Assembly: GCA_965250025.1 (NCBI GenBank)
Contig: OZ252283.1
Span: 992,001 to 1,056,000 of the forward strand
Origin: CBDDLD01 sp965250025
Lineage (GTDB): Bacteria; Bacteroidota; Bacteroidia; Flavobacteriales; Flavobacteriaceae
Direction of reading: 5' to 3'
DNA length: 64,000 nt
The notes below the pieces were generated by a model. It saw only the letters and a program-made list of their open reading frames with translations. It was not told the origin of the DNA and ran no database searches. Of the stretch, positions 25,339 through 34,324 are shown in pieces (within the stretch, counting starts at the first letter, position 1; the number at the start of each line of letters is the position of its first letter). Both the position numbers and the translations under genes were made by a program.

Positions 25339-26583
25339 ATGAGAAAAATTTTATTAGGCGTAATAGCATTAGGAAGCATAACCATGAGTTGTTCAAGTGA
25401 TGATGACAATACATCTCAGCCACAACCACAAGTACAAGCACCAACAACCTACACTTTTGAAAGAAACGGAGAAACATCAGTAAGTTTTAGTGGGCAAACC
25501 ACAAGAATTTTAATGGCAGAAGAAATAATCAGAGCTTTTACCAACACTGGTCTTACTGAAGCACAGATTGATGGCATGTATGCTAATACAGGTAATAATT
25601 TCATGAATCCAGACTTGAATGCTGCTACAGACAAGGTAGTAAGAACCAAAACAGCAGCATCTTTTGACTTTTTCGGAGGTTCTTTTAACCCAAGTAATGT
25701 AGCTGATTTTGACGGTTGGATCGCAGAGCAAGTAGCAGAAGTATTCCCTGCTTGGTCTAATAATGCCTCTGCTGGTAATCCAGGTTTTATCCAGGAAGGT
25801 GTTGCAGAAGACGGAACGACACGCTACGTTAATGCCAAAGGTTTAGAGCTGAATCAAGCATTCAACAAATCTTTAATAGGAGCAATGATGGTAGACCAGA
25901 TGTTGAATAATTATATTAGTGAAGATTTCCTATCTTCTACAGAAGATAACAATACCAATGATGTGTTAGAAGTGAAAAATGGTGAAACTAAGAACTACAC
26001 TTCTATGGAGCACGATTGGGATGAAGCTTACGGTTACTTATTTGGGAATGTAAATGCTCAAAACATTGCCACACCTCTAAATGAGATCGGAGATGGTCTT
26101 GGCGGTTCGGATAGTTTTTTAAACAAATATTTAGACCGTGTTAATGACGATACAGATTTTAATGGTATTGCTCAGGAAATTTTCGATGCGCTTAAGCTTG
26201 GTCGTGCTGCAATTGTAGCTAAAAATTATACAGTTAGAAATCAACAAGCAGATATTATTAGAGAAAAAGTATCTCAAGTTATCGGGGTAAGAGCGGTATA
26301 CTACTTACAAGCAGCCAAAACAGCATTCAATAATAATGATAAAGGATCAGGATTCCATGATTTATCAGAAGGTTTTGGTTTTATCTATAGCTTACAATTC
26401 ACAAGAAAGTCTAATACCAACGATCCTTATTTTTCTAAAGCAGAGGTAGATGCCTTTCTTGCAGATTTGTTAGAAGGCAATGGCTTTTGGGATATCGCAG
26501 ACGATACTACAAAATTAGATACTATTTCTAATGCCATAGCTAGTCGCTTTGGTAACTTTACTGTAGCTCAAGCTGCGAATTAA
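25339..26583 (+). CDS. DUF4856 lipoprotein
   Basis: 414 residues with a lipoprotein signal (ALGSITMSC, Cys near 18) and an acidic spacer SSDDDNTSQPQPQVQAP. The rest is mainly helical and matches DUF4856 as I recall it: TYTFERNGETSVSFSGQTTR, ILMAEEIIRAFTNTGLTEAQ, GLELNQAFNKSLIGAMMVDQ, SMEHDWDEAYGYLFGNVNAQ, GFHDLSEGFGFIYSLQFTRK. The family has no known function but is often encoded beside imelysins and TonB receptors in Bacteroidota. It is the first gene after the promoter of the plus-strand arm, followed by an imelysin. It probably lies in the periplasm or at the surface. Confidence 0.82.
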   Translation: MRKILLGVIALGSITMSCSSDDDNTSQPQPQVQAPTTYTFERNGETSVSFSGQTTRILMAEEIIRAFTNTGLTEAQIDGMYANTGNNFMNPDLNAATDKVVRTKTAASFDFFGGSFNPSNVADFDGWIAEQVAEVFPAWSNNASAGNPGFIQEGVAEDGTTRYVNAKGLELNQAFNKSLIGAMMVDQMLNNYISEDFLSSTEDNNTNDVLEVKNGETKNYTSMEHDWDEAYGYLFGNVNAQNIATPLNEIGDGLGGSDSFLNKYLDRVNDDTDFNGIAQEIFDALKLGRAAIVAKNYTVRNQQADIIREKVSQVIGVRAVYYLQAAKTAFNNNDKGSGFHDLSEGFGFIYSLQFTRKSNTNDPYFSKAEVDAFLADLLEGNGFWDIADDTTKLDTISNAIASRFGNFTVAQAAN

Positions 26584-26606
26584 TGACAAAATGAATTTTT
26601 ATAAAT

Positions 26607-26614
26607 TATATTTG
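26607..26614 (+). promoter_or_regulatory. Possible internal promoter before imelysin 1
   Basis: TATATTTG matches the -7 consensus; the -33 position is poor. A 10-bp stem (26629-26638 with 26651-26660, CAAATGCCAT/ATGGCATTTG) would lie in the leader of this transcript. The hairpin has no T run, so it is not a classic terminator. Confidence 0.45.
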
Positions 26615-26680
26615 CAATCTTATTAATACAAATGCCATGACAATTCGTTTATGGCATTTGTCCTTGTAATTAAAAAAGCT

Positions 26681-27823
26681 ATGATAAAAAAAATAATTTA
26701 TGCACTTTTTATTGGATTAGTGATTATAGCCTGTAGTTCATCTGACGATAACAATGGCAATAATGGTAATAATGGAGACGGGTTTGATCGTACGGCATTA
26801 TTGACTAATTATGCAGATAATATCATTATTCCTACATTTCAAGATTTAGACAGTAAGTTGTCGGCTTTAGATGTGGCCAGAGGAAATTTTGTTAATACAC
26901 AAACGGAGTCTAACCTAAACCTATTAAGCAATGCTTGGTTAAATGCTTATAGAGTGTGGCAGCATGCCGAAATGTATAATATAGGTTTTGCAGAAACTAT
27001 TACGAACCTTACTCCCGAACAAGACCAAAACAGAGGGTTTGTTCGCTATTTTAATATTTATCCTGTTTCAGAATCAGAAATTGATGGTTATGCAACTACC
27101 GGAAATCACGATCTAACAGATGCATTAACAGATCAAGGGTTTCCTGCTTTAGATTATTTAATTCATGGTATAGCATCTGGTGATGCAACGCCAATCGATA
27201 AATTTACAACCAATGCCAATGCCAATGGCTACATTACTTATATGCAAGATGTAATTGCCAGAATGAGAACCATAACCACTCAAATTATTAACGATTGGCA
27301 AAGCTCTTATAAAACAATATTCATAGCAGCTACAGAAAATGGGACCTCAGGCTCAATTAATAAAATAGCTAATGATTTTGTGTTTACATATGAAAAAGGA
27401 TTTAGAGCACAGAAAGTTGGTACACCTGCGGGCATATTTTCTGCAGGGCAAACTTTTCCTGATAAAGTAGAAGCTTATTATAAGGAAAATGTTTCCAAGA
27501 CCTTAGCTTTAGAAGCTTTAAATGCCATAGAAAACTTCTTTATGGGTAAAGCTTATAATGGTACTACAACAGGGAGTTCTATACAGAGCTATTTACAATT
27601 TTTGCAAGCATCAGAAGTAGATACAGAAATATCTAATCAATTTACTGCAGTTAGAAATGCAATCAATGGATTGGATGAAAATTTTTCTGAAGAAATAACC
27701 ACAAACAACACCCAAGTTTTGGCTGTTTATGAGGTAATGCAAGCCATGGTGCCTTTATTTAAGGTAGACATGCGTCAAGCTCTGGACTTTACTTTAGATT
27801 TTAATGATAGTGATGGGGATTAA
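26681..27823 (+). CDS. Imelysin-family lipoprotein 1
   Basis: 380 residues from the ATG at 26681; an upstream in-frame ATG at 26651 lies in the leader hairpin and would spoil the lipoprotein signal (LFIGLVIIAC, Cys at 18). A Gly/Asn linker is followed by an imelysin (peptidase M75-like) helical domain: NYADNIIIPTFQDLDSKLSA, WLNAYRVWQHAEMYNIGFAE, NIYPVSESEIDGYATTGNHD, GFPALDYLIHGIASG, KVDMRQALDFTLDFNDSDGD. The GxHxxE motif of classic imelysins is not kept: the equivalent stretch reads GFPALDY. Imelysins are iron-regulated in several bacteria and are thought to bind or process an iron compound; protease activity is doubtful. Confidence 0.87.
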   Translation: MIKKIIYALFIGLVIIACSSSDDNNGNNGNNGDGFDRTALLTNYADNIIIPTFQDLDSKLSALDVARGNFVNTQTESNLNLLSNAWLNAYRVWQHAEMYNIGFAETITNLTPEQDQNRGFVRYFNIYPVSESEIDGYATTGNHDLTDALTDQGFPALDYLIHGIASGDATPIDKFTTNANANGYITYMQDVIARMRTITTQIINDWQSSYKTIFIAATENGTSGSINKIANDFVFTYEKGFRAQKVGTPAGIFSAGQTFPDKVEAYYKENVSKTLALEALNAIENFFMGKAYNGTTTGSSIQSYLQFLQASEVDTEISNQFTAVRNAINGLDENFSEEITTNNTQVLAVYEVMQAMVPLFKVDMRQALDFTLDFNDSDGD

Positions 27824-27843
27824 TACCATTGCTAAAATGTTAT

Positions 27844-27874
27844 AAGAGGTTGTCAATGGACAACCTCTTTTTTT
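27844..27874 (+). terminator. Intercistronic terminator or attenuator
   Basis: AAGAGGTTGTC (27844-27854) pairs with GACAACCTCTT (27859-27869) around an AATG loop, with a T run to 27874. It lies between imelysin 1 and the HTTM gene, so distal genes may be expressed at a lower level or from another promoter. Confidence 0.82.
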
Positions 27875-27882
27875 AACGTTAT

Positions 27883-29246
27883 ATGCGACTGACCCTAAAA
27901 ACATATTTAAACAAAACCAGTAATGCAGCACCATTAGCTGTTTTTAGAATGGGTTTTGGTATTATGATGTTAGCGAGCATCATAAGATTCTGGTACAAAG
28001 GTTGGATCGAAACATTATATTTAGAACCAAAATTTCACTTTCGTATTTTGGTTTCGAATGGGTGAAACCCATAGGCAATTATACCTATCTTATTTTTTTT
28101 ATTTGTGGCTTATCTGCATTATGCATTGCATTAGGTCTAAAATATAGAATAGCTATTATAACATTTTTTTTAAGCTTTACTTATATCGAGCTTATGGATA
28201 AGACCACCTATCTTAACCATTATTATTTTATAAGTTTATTGAGCTTTGTAATGTGTTTTTTACCTGCCAATGCTTATTTTTCGTTAGACAACCTTATAGC
28301 AAGAAAGCAATCTAAACGTATACCCAAGTGGACTATAGATAGCATAAAATTACTTTTAGGAATGGTGTATATTTATGCAGGTTTAGCTAAAGTTAATAGC
28401 GATTGGTTACTAAAAGCCATGCCTTTAAAAATATGGTTACCTTCTAAATACGATATCCCTATTTTAGGAGAAACGTTAATGCATAAAGAATGGTTTCATT
28501 TTGCCATGAGTTGGTCTGGCATGTTATATGACCTAGCAATTCCATTTTTATTGCTGTATCGTAAAACAAGATTATTAGCATTTGCTTTAGTAGTGTTTTT
28601 CCATGTATTTACAAGGATTTTATTTCCTATCGGGATGTTTCCATATATCATGATCGTTTCCACACTAATATTTTTTGATGCGAATTTTCACCAAAAGATT
28701 ATAGATCATATCAGGAATTTATTCAGGCGCTTAAATCTTAAAACAAGAGAAATTAAATCTCAAGCATATAACTATAAGGCTAGGCGTATTGTCATTCCTC
28801 TTCTGGCAGTCTTTTTTGTAATTCAAATTTTGATGCCTTGGCGTTACCTGTTGTACCCTAAAGAGTTATTCTGGACAGAGGAAGGATTTAGATTTTCGTG
28901 GCGTGTGATGTTGATGGAAAAAGCAGGTTATGCCAATTTTAAAATTGTTAACGCAAAATCTGGAGACTTTTTTTATGTGGAAAATTCAGATTTTCTAACA
29001 CCACTTCAGGAAAAACAAATGAGTTTTCAACCTGATTTTATTTTAGAGTATGCTCATTACTTGGGCGATCATTTTAAAAGTCAGGGTCATGAAAATATTC
29101 AAGTATTCGTAGATTGTCATGTTGCATTAAATGGCAGACTCAGTCAACGTTATATTGACCCAGATATAGATTTGTATCAAATCAAAGAATCATTTAAACA
29201 TAAAGATTGGATATTACCATTTAAGGATGAAATTAAAGGATTATAA
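27883..29246 (+). pseudogene. HTTM (vitamin-K-dependent gamma-carboxylase-like) membrane protein, frameshifted
   Basis: Two overlapping frames encode one protein of about 454 residues: 27883-28041 (53 residues, RLTLKTYLNKTSNAAPLAVF, then RFWYKGWIETLYLEPKFHF) and 28041-29246 (SYFGFEWVKPIGNYTYLIFF onward). They join if one T is added in CACTTTCG at 28039-28042. The joined sequence has several membrane helices and HTTM motifs (ELMDKTTYLNHYYFISLLSF, IYAGLAKVNSDWLLKAMPLK, DLAIPFLLLYRKTR, FHVFTRILFPIGMFPYIMIV) and a C-terminal soluble part. HTTM proteins resemble gamma-glutamyl carboxylase; bacterial substrates are unknown. The last 20 bases overlap the TonB receptor gene. The rest of the frame is fully conserved, so a recent mutation or a sequencing error is more likely than an old pseudogene. 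Confidence 0.85.
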
Positions 29247-31653
29247 GTTATTATTAGTATTTGTATTCATAGGTGCAATAGGTTTTGCACAGCATAAAAT
29301 ATCTGGTGTTATCACCAATATTTCAGGTGAAGCTTTAAAAGACGTTGAGGTGTATAACAAGGTTTCCGGGGAATTAGCAAAGACGAATACGCAAGGCTAC
29401 TATGAGTTTACTACGTTTGAGACTTCTCTAACATTGGTTTTCTTTTCTTATGAGTTTAAAATTAAAGAAGTTAATGTTACCATAGACGGAGATGTTGTCT
29501 TAAATCAAAGTTTAGAACCTTTGGGAGAAACACTAACAGCGGTGGAATTAGTGGCGAGAAAGAAGAAAGTATTTGAGCTTTCGAGATTACGTGATGTTGA
29601 AGAAACTGCAATTTATGCAGGTAAAAAAACAGAGGTGATACTAGTAGACCAGTCTATGGCCAACTTGGCAACTAACAATGCCAGACAGATATATAGTCAG
29701 GTAGCAGGCTTAAACATTTACCAGAATGATGATGCGGGTTTGCAACTCAATATTGGAGGCCGTGGATTAGACCCAAACAGGACCTCAAATTTTAACACAA
29801 GACAAAACGGCTATGATATTAGTGCAGACGTATTAGGTTATCCGGAAAGCTATTACACACCACCGGCAGAAGTACTTGAGCAGATTCAAGTAGTCCGTGG
29901 TGCTGCATCACTACAATATGGAACTCAGTTTGGAGGCTTGATCAATTTTAAATTTAAAAGCCCAAACCCGGATAAATCATTAGATTTCCTTACAAGAAAT
30001 ACCATTGGAAGCAATAACCTCTATACCAATTTTACGAGTTTAAATGGTACAAAAAACAAGATCAGTTATTACACCTATTTTAATTACAAAAAAGGAGATG
30101 GCTTTAGGCCAAATTCTAATTTTGAATCTAAGAACGTTTTTTTCCATTTAGGTTATCAGCTTTCAGATAAAACTAAGATTTCAGGAGAGGTAACTTATTT
30201 AAGATATTTATCTCAACAACCGGGCGGATTAAGTAATGCTATGTTTAATGCAGATGCTTTTCAGAGTAACAGAACCCGTAATTGGTTTCAAATCGATTGG
30301 TTATTGTACAATTTAAAAATAGCACATGAATTTTCAGAGAGGACAAATTTTACATTTAACTTTTTTGGACTTAATGCAGAGCGCAATGCTTTAGGATTTA
30401 GAACCAATAGACAAGACATTCCAGATAACTTTGGAGTACGCGATCTTATAAAAGGCGAGTATAATAATTTTGGGTTTGAAACACGTTTATTAACCAAATA
30501 CAAGTTCTTAGGAAAGCGATCCACAGGTTTAATAGGTGCCAAGTTTTATAAAGCTGATAATACATCACAGCAAGGCCCGGGAACAAATGGCATTAATCCC
30601 GACTTTAATTTTCAAACAGAAACCTATCCTAATTATGCCAATCAATCGAATTTTAAAAACCCCAACTTAAACCTTTCACTCTTTGGAGAAAACATTTTTT
30701 ATTTAAATGATAAATGGTCAATAACTCCAGGATTTCGTTTAGAGTATATAAAGACGGAAAGTGATGGGTTTTCTAAGCGCATCAATCTGGATGCTGCAGG
30801 AAATGTTATCTTGAATGAAACTATTTTTTCAGATGATATTAACGAACGCACCTTTGCACTTTTTGGTTTAGGTGTTAGTTACAAACCAAATAACACCTTA
30901 GAGTTCTATGCCAATGCATCCCAGAATTACCGCTCGGTAACATTTTCTGATATAAATCTGGTAAATCCAAATTTTGCAGTACGACCATTATCGGATGAGA
31001 AAGGAGCAACTGGTGATATTGGGATTCGGGGAACTTTTAAAAATGTTGTGTCTTTTGACCTTAGTGCTTTTAGTTTGTTCTATGATGATCGCATTGGGAT
31101 TACCTTACAAGTAGAATCGGACAATAGTGTCAAGAACGTCAGAGATAACATAGGAGATGCTTTCATATACGGATTAGAATCTTTGATCGATGTAGATTTA
31201 AACCGATTATTCATAAAAGATAACAGATGTCGGTTTAACTTCTTTTTGAATACTGCAGTTATAAATTCTGAATATGTTCGTTCAGACGAGCCAGGAATTG
31301 AGGGCAATAATGTTGAGTTTGTGCCAGAGTTTAATTTTAAAACCGGGTTACGATTTGATTATAAGAATATACAATCGAGCATACAATACACCTATTTATC
31401 TGAGCAATTCTCAGATGCACCAAATTCTCAGACAGACCCTCTGGGCAGTTCAGGGGTTATAGGGGTAATACCATCATATGATATATTGGATTTGTCTTTG
31501 GCATATACCTATAAGACGTTTAGATTGGAAACAGGGATCAATAATGTTCTAGATAACACCTATTTTACAAGACGTGCAACCGGATATCCAGGCCCTGGGA
31601 TCTTGCCATCGCCACCTAGAAATTGGTTTGTGACTTTAGAGGTTAAACTGTAA
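29227..31653 (+). CDS. TonB-dependent outer-membrane receptor, FecA-like
   Basis: 808 residues. Signal peptide to about 22 (LLLVFVFIGAIGFAQ), a carboxypeptidase-regulatory-like domain (about 23-100, HKISGVITNISGEALKDVEV), a plug domain (about 130-240, NLATNNARQIYSQVAGLNIY, IGGRGLDPNRTSNFNTRQNG, IQVVRGAASLQYGTQFGGLI) and a 22-strand barrel ending in RNWFVTLEVKL. The plug sequence is closest, as I judge it, to Fe(III)-dicitrate/siderophore receptors. It overlaps the HTTM gene by 20 bases and ends at a terminator. The context suggests it imports the iron or haem compound handled by the imelysins. Confidence 0.92.
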   Translation: MKLKDYKLLLVFVFIGAIGFAQHKISGVITNISGEALKDVEVYNKVSGELAKTNTQGYYEFTTFETSLTLVFFSYEFKIKEVNVTIDGDVVLNQSLEPLGETLTAVELVARKKKVFELSRLRDVEETAIYAGKKTEVILVDQSMANLATNNARQIYSQVAGLNIYQNDDAGLQLNIGGRGLDPNRTSNFNTRQNGYDISADVLGYPESYYTPPAEVLEQIQVVRGAASLQYGTQFGGLINFKFKSPNPDKSLDFLTRNTIGSNNLYTNFTSLNGTKNKISYYTYFNYKKGDGFRPNSNFESKNVFFHLGYQLSDKTKISGEVTYLRYLSQQPGGLSNAMFNADAFQSNRTRNWFQIDWLLYNLKIAHEFSERTNFTFNFFGLNAERNALGFRTNRQDIPDNFGVRDLIKGEYNNFGFETRLLTKYKFLGKRSTGLIGAKFYKADNTSQQGPGTNGINPDFNFQTETYPNYANQSNFKNPNLNLSLFGENIFYLNDKWSITPGFRLEYIKTESDGFSKRINLDAAGNVILNETIFSDDINERTFALFGLGVSYKPNNTLEFYANASQNYRSVTFSDINLVNPNFAVRPLSDEKGATGDIGIRGTFKNVVSFDLSAFSLFYDDRIGITLQVESDNSVKNVRDNIGDAFIYGLESLIDVDLNRLFIKDNRCRFNFFLNTAVINSEYVRSDEPGIEGNNVEFVPEFNFKTGLRFDYKNIQSSIQYTYLSEQFSDAPNSQTDPLGSSGVIGVIPSYDILDLSLAYTYKTFRLETGINNVLDNTYFTRRATGYPGPGILPSPPRNWFVTLEVKL

Positions 31654-31671
31654 GTACTAAGTATTTATAAA

Positions 31672-31701
31672 AAAAAGTGTACACTATGCGGTACACTTTT
31701 T
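31672..31701. terminator. Bidirectional terminator between the two imelysin arms
   Basis: AAAAAGTGTAC (31672-31682) pairs with GTACACTTTTT (31691-31701) around an 8-base loop. A and T tracts on the two sides allow termination of the TonB receptor transcript and of the convergent imelysin transcript. Confidence 0.88.
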
Positions 31702-31724
31702 ATTTATTGATGTTAACTCATTTA

Positions 31725-32810
31725 TCAATCACCGTCATTATCTGTAGAAGTAATAACAACAGATAATCTGCTTTGTAGATCTACAGCAAAAAGAACTCTA
31801 AGCGCTTCAAGCTTTATGTGTAGCTGTTCAACCAATTCATGATTGTTCGTCACAGCATCATATAAAGATACTGGTATGGCATCAATAGCAACCTGTACTT
31901 CGTTAATTTTAGATTGTATAAGTCCATTTAGCTCATCACCACCAGATATAGATGCTACATAGTCATTTAACCCTAACCCCTGTGTGTTAAAATAGGAGTC
32001 TTCTAAAGTTTGAATATTTATAGCCACAATTTCTAAAGATGCTCGACTATGAAAAGCTTGTGCCAGTTCCGGATTGATTACTTGTGAGTTTTCTAACCCT
32101 GCTGGTTTTCCTATTTTGGTAACCTTATCGGTATCAATTAAGTTATGTAATCCATTAAAAAATAGACTAAAAGAACTATCAATACCTGTGGCATTATTAT
32201 TAATAAAAGTGCTTGCATAGTTTTCGCCTGAAGCTATCCATATATTTTGTAAGCGTAGGGCTTGTTCTAGAAGGTATTCACTACACAGTTTTAAATATGT
32301 TCTTCGTTTTTCTGAATTCAAAAACTCGGCATTCACAGAAGTATCATCGGCTTTAAATAGCAAATATTCCATAGCAGCGATAGACTTGGATCGTGTACTT
32401 AAACTGTTAAACAAACTTTCAGTGATTTCCGTATTGTCTTCAATGACAAATTCAATAACTTCTGTTGTAATGGGCCAGTTGTAAATAATGGTATGTAAAA
32501 AACGATCTCTTACGACACCTATATGGTAGGTATAGGTCTTTTCATAGGCTAGTGTTGTGGTTTTCCACTGTTGTTTAGCGGCACTTAGAGTCGTAACATT
32601 AGGCGCGTTAATATAAGTGTTTATGCTTGTTTGTAAAGTGTTGGCTTCGTTGACAAAATCTGCTATTGAAGGCAGTATATGTTGATCAACCTGATCACGT
32701 AATAAATTTTGAACATTAAAAGCATCTGAACTGGTATTATCATCAGAATCGCAAGCTATAAAGAATAGCGCAAAAGCAATACAGAGTTTTAAAAAATTAG
32801 TTTGCTTCAT
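31725..32810 (-). CDS. Imelysin-family lipoprotein 2
   Basis: 361 residues with a lipoprotein signal (LCIAFALFFIAC, Cys near 20), then an imelysin-like helical domain: QVDQHILPSIADFVNEANTL, KQQWKTTTLAYEKTYTYHIG, YNWPITTEVIEFVIEDN, RSKSIAAMEYLLFKADD, LVEQLHIKLEALRVLFAVDL. Of the GxHxxE motif only the Glu is kept (KSIAAMEYLLF), so the metal-binding site must differ from the third imelysin in this locus. The C-terminus TSTDNDGD resembles that of imelysin 1 (NDSDGD). It is the last gene of the minus-strand arm, 28 bases after the di-haem gene. Confidence 0.85.
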   Translation of the reverse strand: MKQTNFLKLCIAFALFFIACDSDDNTSSDAFNVQNLLRDQVDQHILPSIADFVNEANTLQTSINTYINAPNVTTLSAAKQQWKTTTLAYEKTYTYHIGVVRDRFLHTIIYNWPITTEVIEFVIEDNTEITESLFNSLSTRSKSIAAMEYLLFKADDTSVNAEFLNSEKRRTYLKLCSEYLLEQALRLQNIWIASGENYASTFINNNATGIDSSFSLFFNGLHNLIDTDKVTKIGKPAGLENSQVINPELAQAFHSRASLEIVAINIQTLEDSYFNTQGLGLNDYVASISGGDELNGLIQSKINEVQVAIDAIPVSLYDAVTNNHELVEQLHIKLEALRVLFAVDLQSRLSVVITSTDNDGD

Positions 32811-32838
32811 AATTGGTGTTTAATTGGATGTGGAAGAT

Positions 32839-34233
32839 TTAAAGTGAATTTACAAAGTCTATGACCTGTTGTCGTTTTTCGGCAGAAAGATTCATAAAAT
32901 CTTGCTTACTATTTTCAGCTTCGCCACCATGCCAAAGGATAGCTTCTTCAATATTTCTGGCGCGTCCGTCATGTAACAAAAAGGTATGGCCATTTACGCT
33001 TTGAATAAGCCCGATACCCCAAAGTGGCTGGGTACGCCATTCGCTCCCGGTGGCAAGGAAGTCAGGTCTGTTATCGGCTAAAGCTTCACCCATATCATGC
33101 AATAAAAAATCAGAATAAGGCCTAATTGTAATATTACTCAACAGGTTAGTAATATCAGATGTGCCTGTAGTTTGATCAATAGCATGGCAACCAATACAAT
33201 TCAAATCATTAAACAAGACTTTACCTTGTAATACATCCTCGTCTCTAAAATTCCGGCGGTTTGGTGGGGCCAAAGCAGCCTGGTAGAATACTACTCGTCT
33301 TAGCTGACTTTCTGTAACTTCTGGCTCACCGCCATTAGGCGCATCCATGCAGTCTTGTTGTGGAGATGGACAATTGTTTTCCATAAATAGTGGGCTTGTA
33401 AGCCCCATATCGCCATGAAAAGCACCGGCGACTTGTTGTTCTAGAGTGGGGGCATTGGCTTTCCAGCCGTATTTCCCTAAAGTTGCAGAGGCAGCTTCTA
33501 TATTCCAAACGTAATTTGCCCTACCAGAAATGCCATCGCCATCAGAATCAAATTCATCGACAAATTTTAAAATTTCCGAATCGGGTAAAGCACTTATTAA
33601 TCCCATACCGATGGTTTGTGTCCCAACTCTTGGTGAGGTTTCAACTCCGGCCAAACTCCCAAATTGTGTATCTGTAAATGTATAGATAGGTTTTCGTAAC
33701 TCGTAGGCAGTACCGTCTGGATAGTTGCCGGAAATGGTTTCGTAATTAACGATTACTTTTGATTCATAAGGAATGGTTGGATTTATAGCACGGTCTTGTA
33801 TTTGGTTTCCATAGCCTGGCACAGGATTGGGGTTCCCAAAACTGTCTTGTCCGGGCAGACTAATTCGCATTAAAAAACCGCTTGAGTTTACACCATTTAT
33901 CAAGGGAGTACCACGCCCATCTTCAAAATGGCAATTGGCACAAGCTCTAGCATTGAAAGTAGGCCCTAGACCATCTCTGGCAGTGGTTGATGCCGGTGAT
34001 GAGACCCAACTTTGAGAGAATAATGAGTTTCCTGTACCAAATAATGCGGTTTCAAGGGTAGATAAGCCTTGAATTTCAAAACCAAAGGCTTCACCGGTTT
34101 GGTTGTTTATACCAAGGTGTTCTGCCGACAATTCTTCCCCTTCTACATACAAGTCTTCTACAGGAACATAATTATCATCACTATTACATGCGAATATTGT
34201 GATAATTACAAATAAAAAAACAAACTGTTTCAT
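32839..34233 (-). CDS. Di-haem (DUF1111/thiol oxidoreductase-like) lipoprotein
   Basis: 464 residues from the ATG at 34233, which gives a lipoprotein signal (MKQFVFLFVIITIFAC, Cys at 16); an upstream ATG at 34275 lies inside a hairpin and is rejected. Two c-type haem sites are present: CANCH at 98-102 and CIGCH at 346-350. The body has the DUF1111 features (FGTGNSLFSQSWVSSPAS, DGLGPTFNARACANC, GLISALPDSEILKFVDEFD, RDEDVLQGKVLFNDLNCIGC, LWGIGLIQSVNGHTFLLHDG, ARNIEEAILWHGGEAENS). Related proteins are annotated as thiol oxidoreductases, but the family resembles MauG/cytochrome c peroxidases and the reaction is not established. In Bacteroidota it is commonly next to imelysins. Confidence 0.87.
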   Translation of the reverse strand: MKQFVFLFVIITIFACNSDDNYVPVEDLYVEGEELSAEHLGINNQTGEAFGFEIQGLSTLETALFGTGNSLFSQSWVSSPASTTARDGLGPTFNARACANCHFEDGRGTPLINGVNSSGFLMRISLPGQDSFGNPNPVPGYGNQIQDRAINPTIPYESKVIVNYETISGNYPDGTAYELRKPIYTFTDTQFGSLAGVETSPRVGTQTIGMGLISALPDSEILKFVDEFDSDGDGISGRANYVWNIEAASATLGKYGWKANAPTLEQQVAGAFHGDMGLTSPLFMENNCPSPQQDCMDAPNGGEPEVTESQLRRVVFYQAALAPPNRRNFRDEDVLQGKVLFNDLNCIGCHAIDQTTGTSDITNLLSNITIRPYSDFLLHDMGEALADNRPDFLATGSEWRTQPLWGIGLIQSVNGHTFLLHDGRARNIEEAILWHGGEAENSKQDFMNLSAEKRQQVIDFVNSL

Positions 34234-34252
34234 AAAAAAGATATAAAAGTAT

Positions 34253-34295
34253 AACACAAAAAATCCCGGATACAAATTTTGGGATTTTTTGTGTT
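34253..34295 (-). terminator. Intercistronic hairpin in the minus-strand imelysin arm
   Basis: A 15-bp perfect stem (34253-34267 with 34281-34295) closes a 13-base loop between imelysin 3 and the di-haem gene. The paired arms hold A6 and T6 tracts. It can terminate or attenuate transcription, as the hairpin at 27844-27874 can in the other arm. Confidence 0.7.
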
Positions 34296-34324
34296 AATTA
34301 TAAAGATAAAACTGTAAAGCTTAC

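Noticed and set aside
26629..26660. Hairpin CAAATGCCAT/ATGGCATTTG as the terminator of the DUF4856 gene
   Set aside because: The loop is 12 bases and no T run follows; kept only as a leader structure of imelysin 1.
28036..28046. Programmed -1 frameshift in the HTTM gene
   Set aside because: CACTTTCG does not fit a canonical X-XXY-YYZ slippery site and I see no strong downstream structure; a missing base is simpler.
34234..34275. Upstream start of the di-haem gene at 34275
   Set aside because: The extra residues lie in the intercistronic hairpin and precede a complete lipoprotein signal that begins at 34233.
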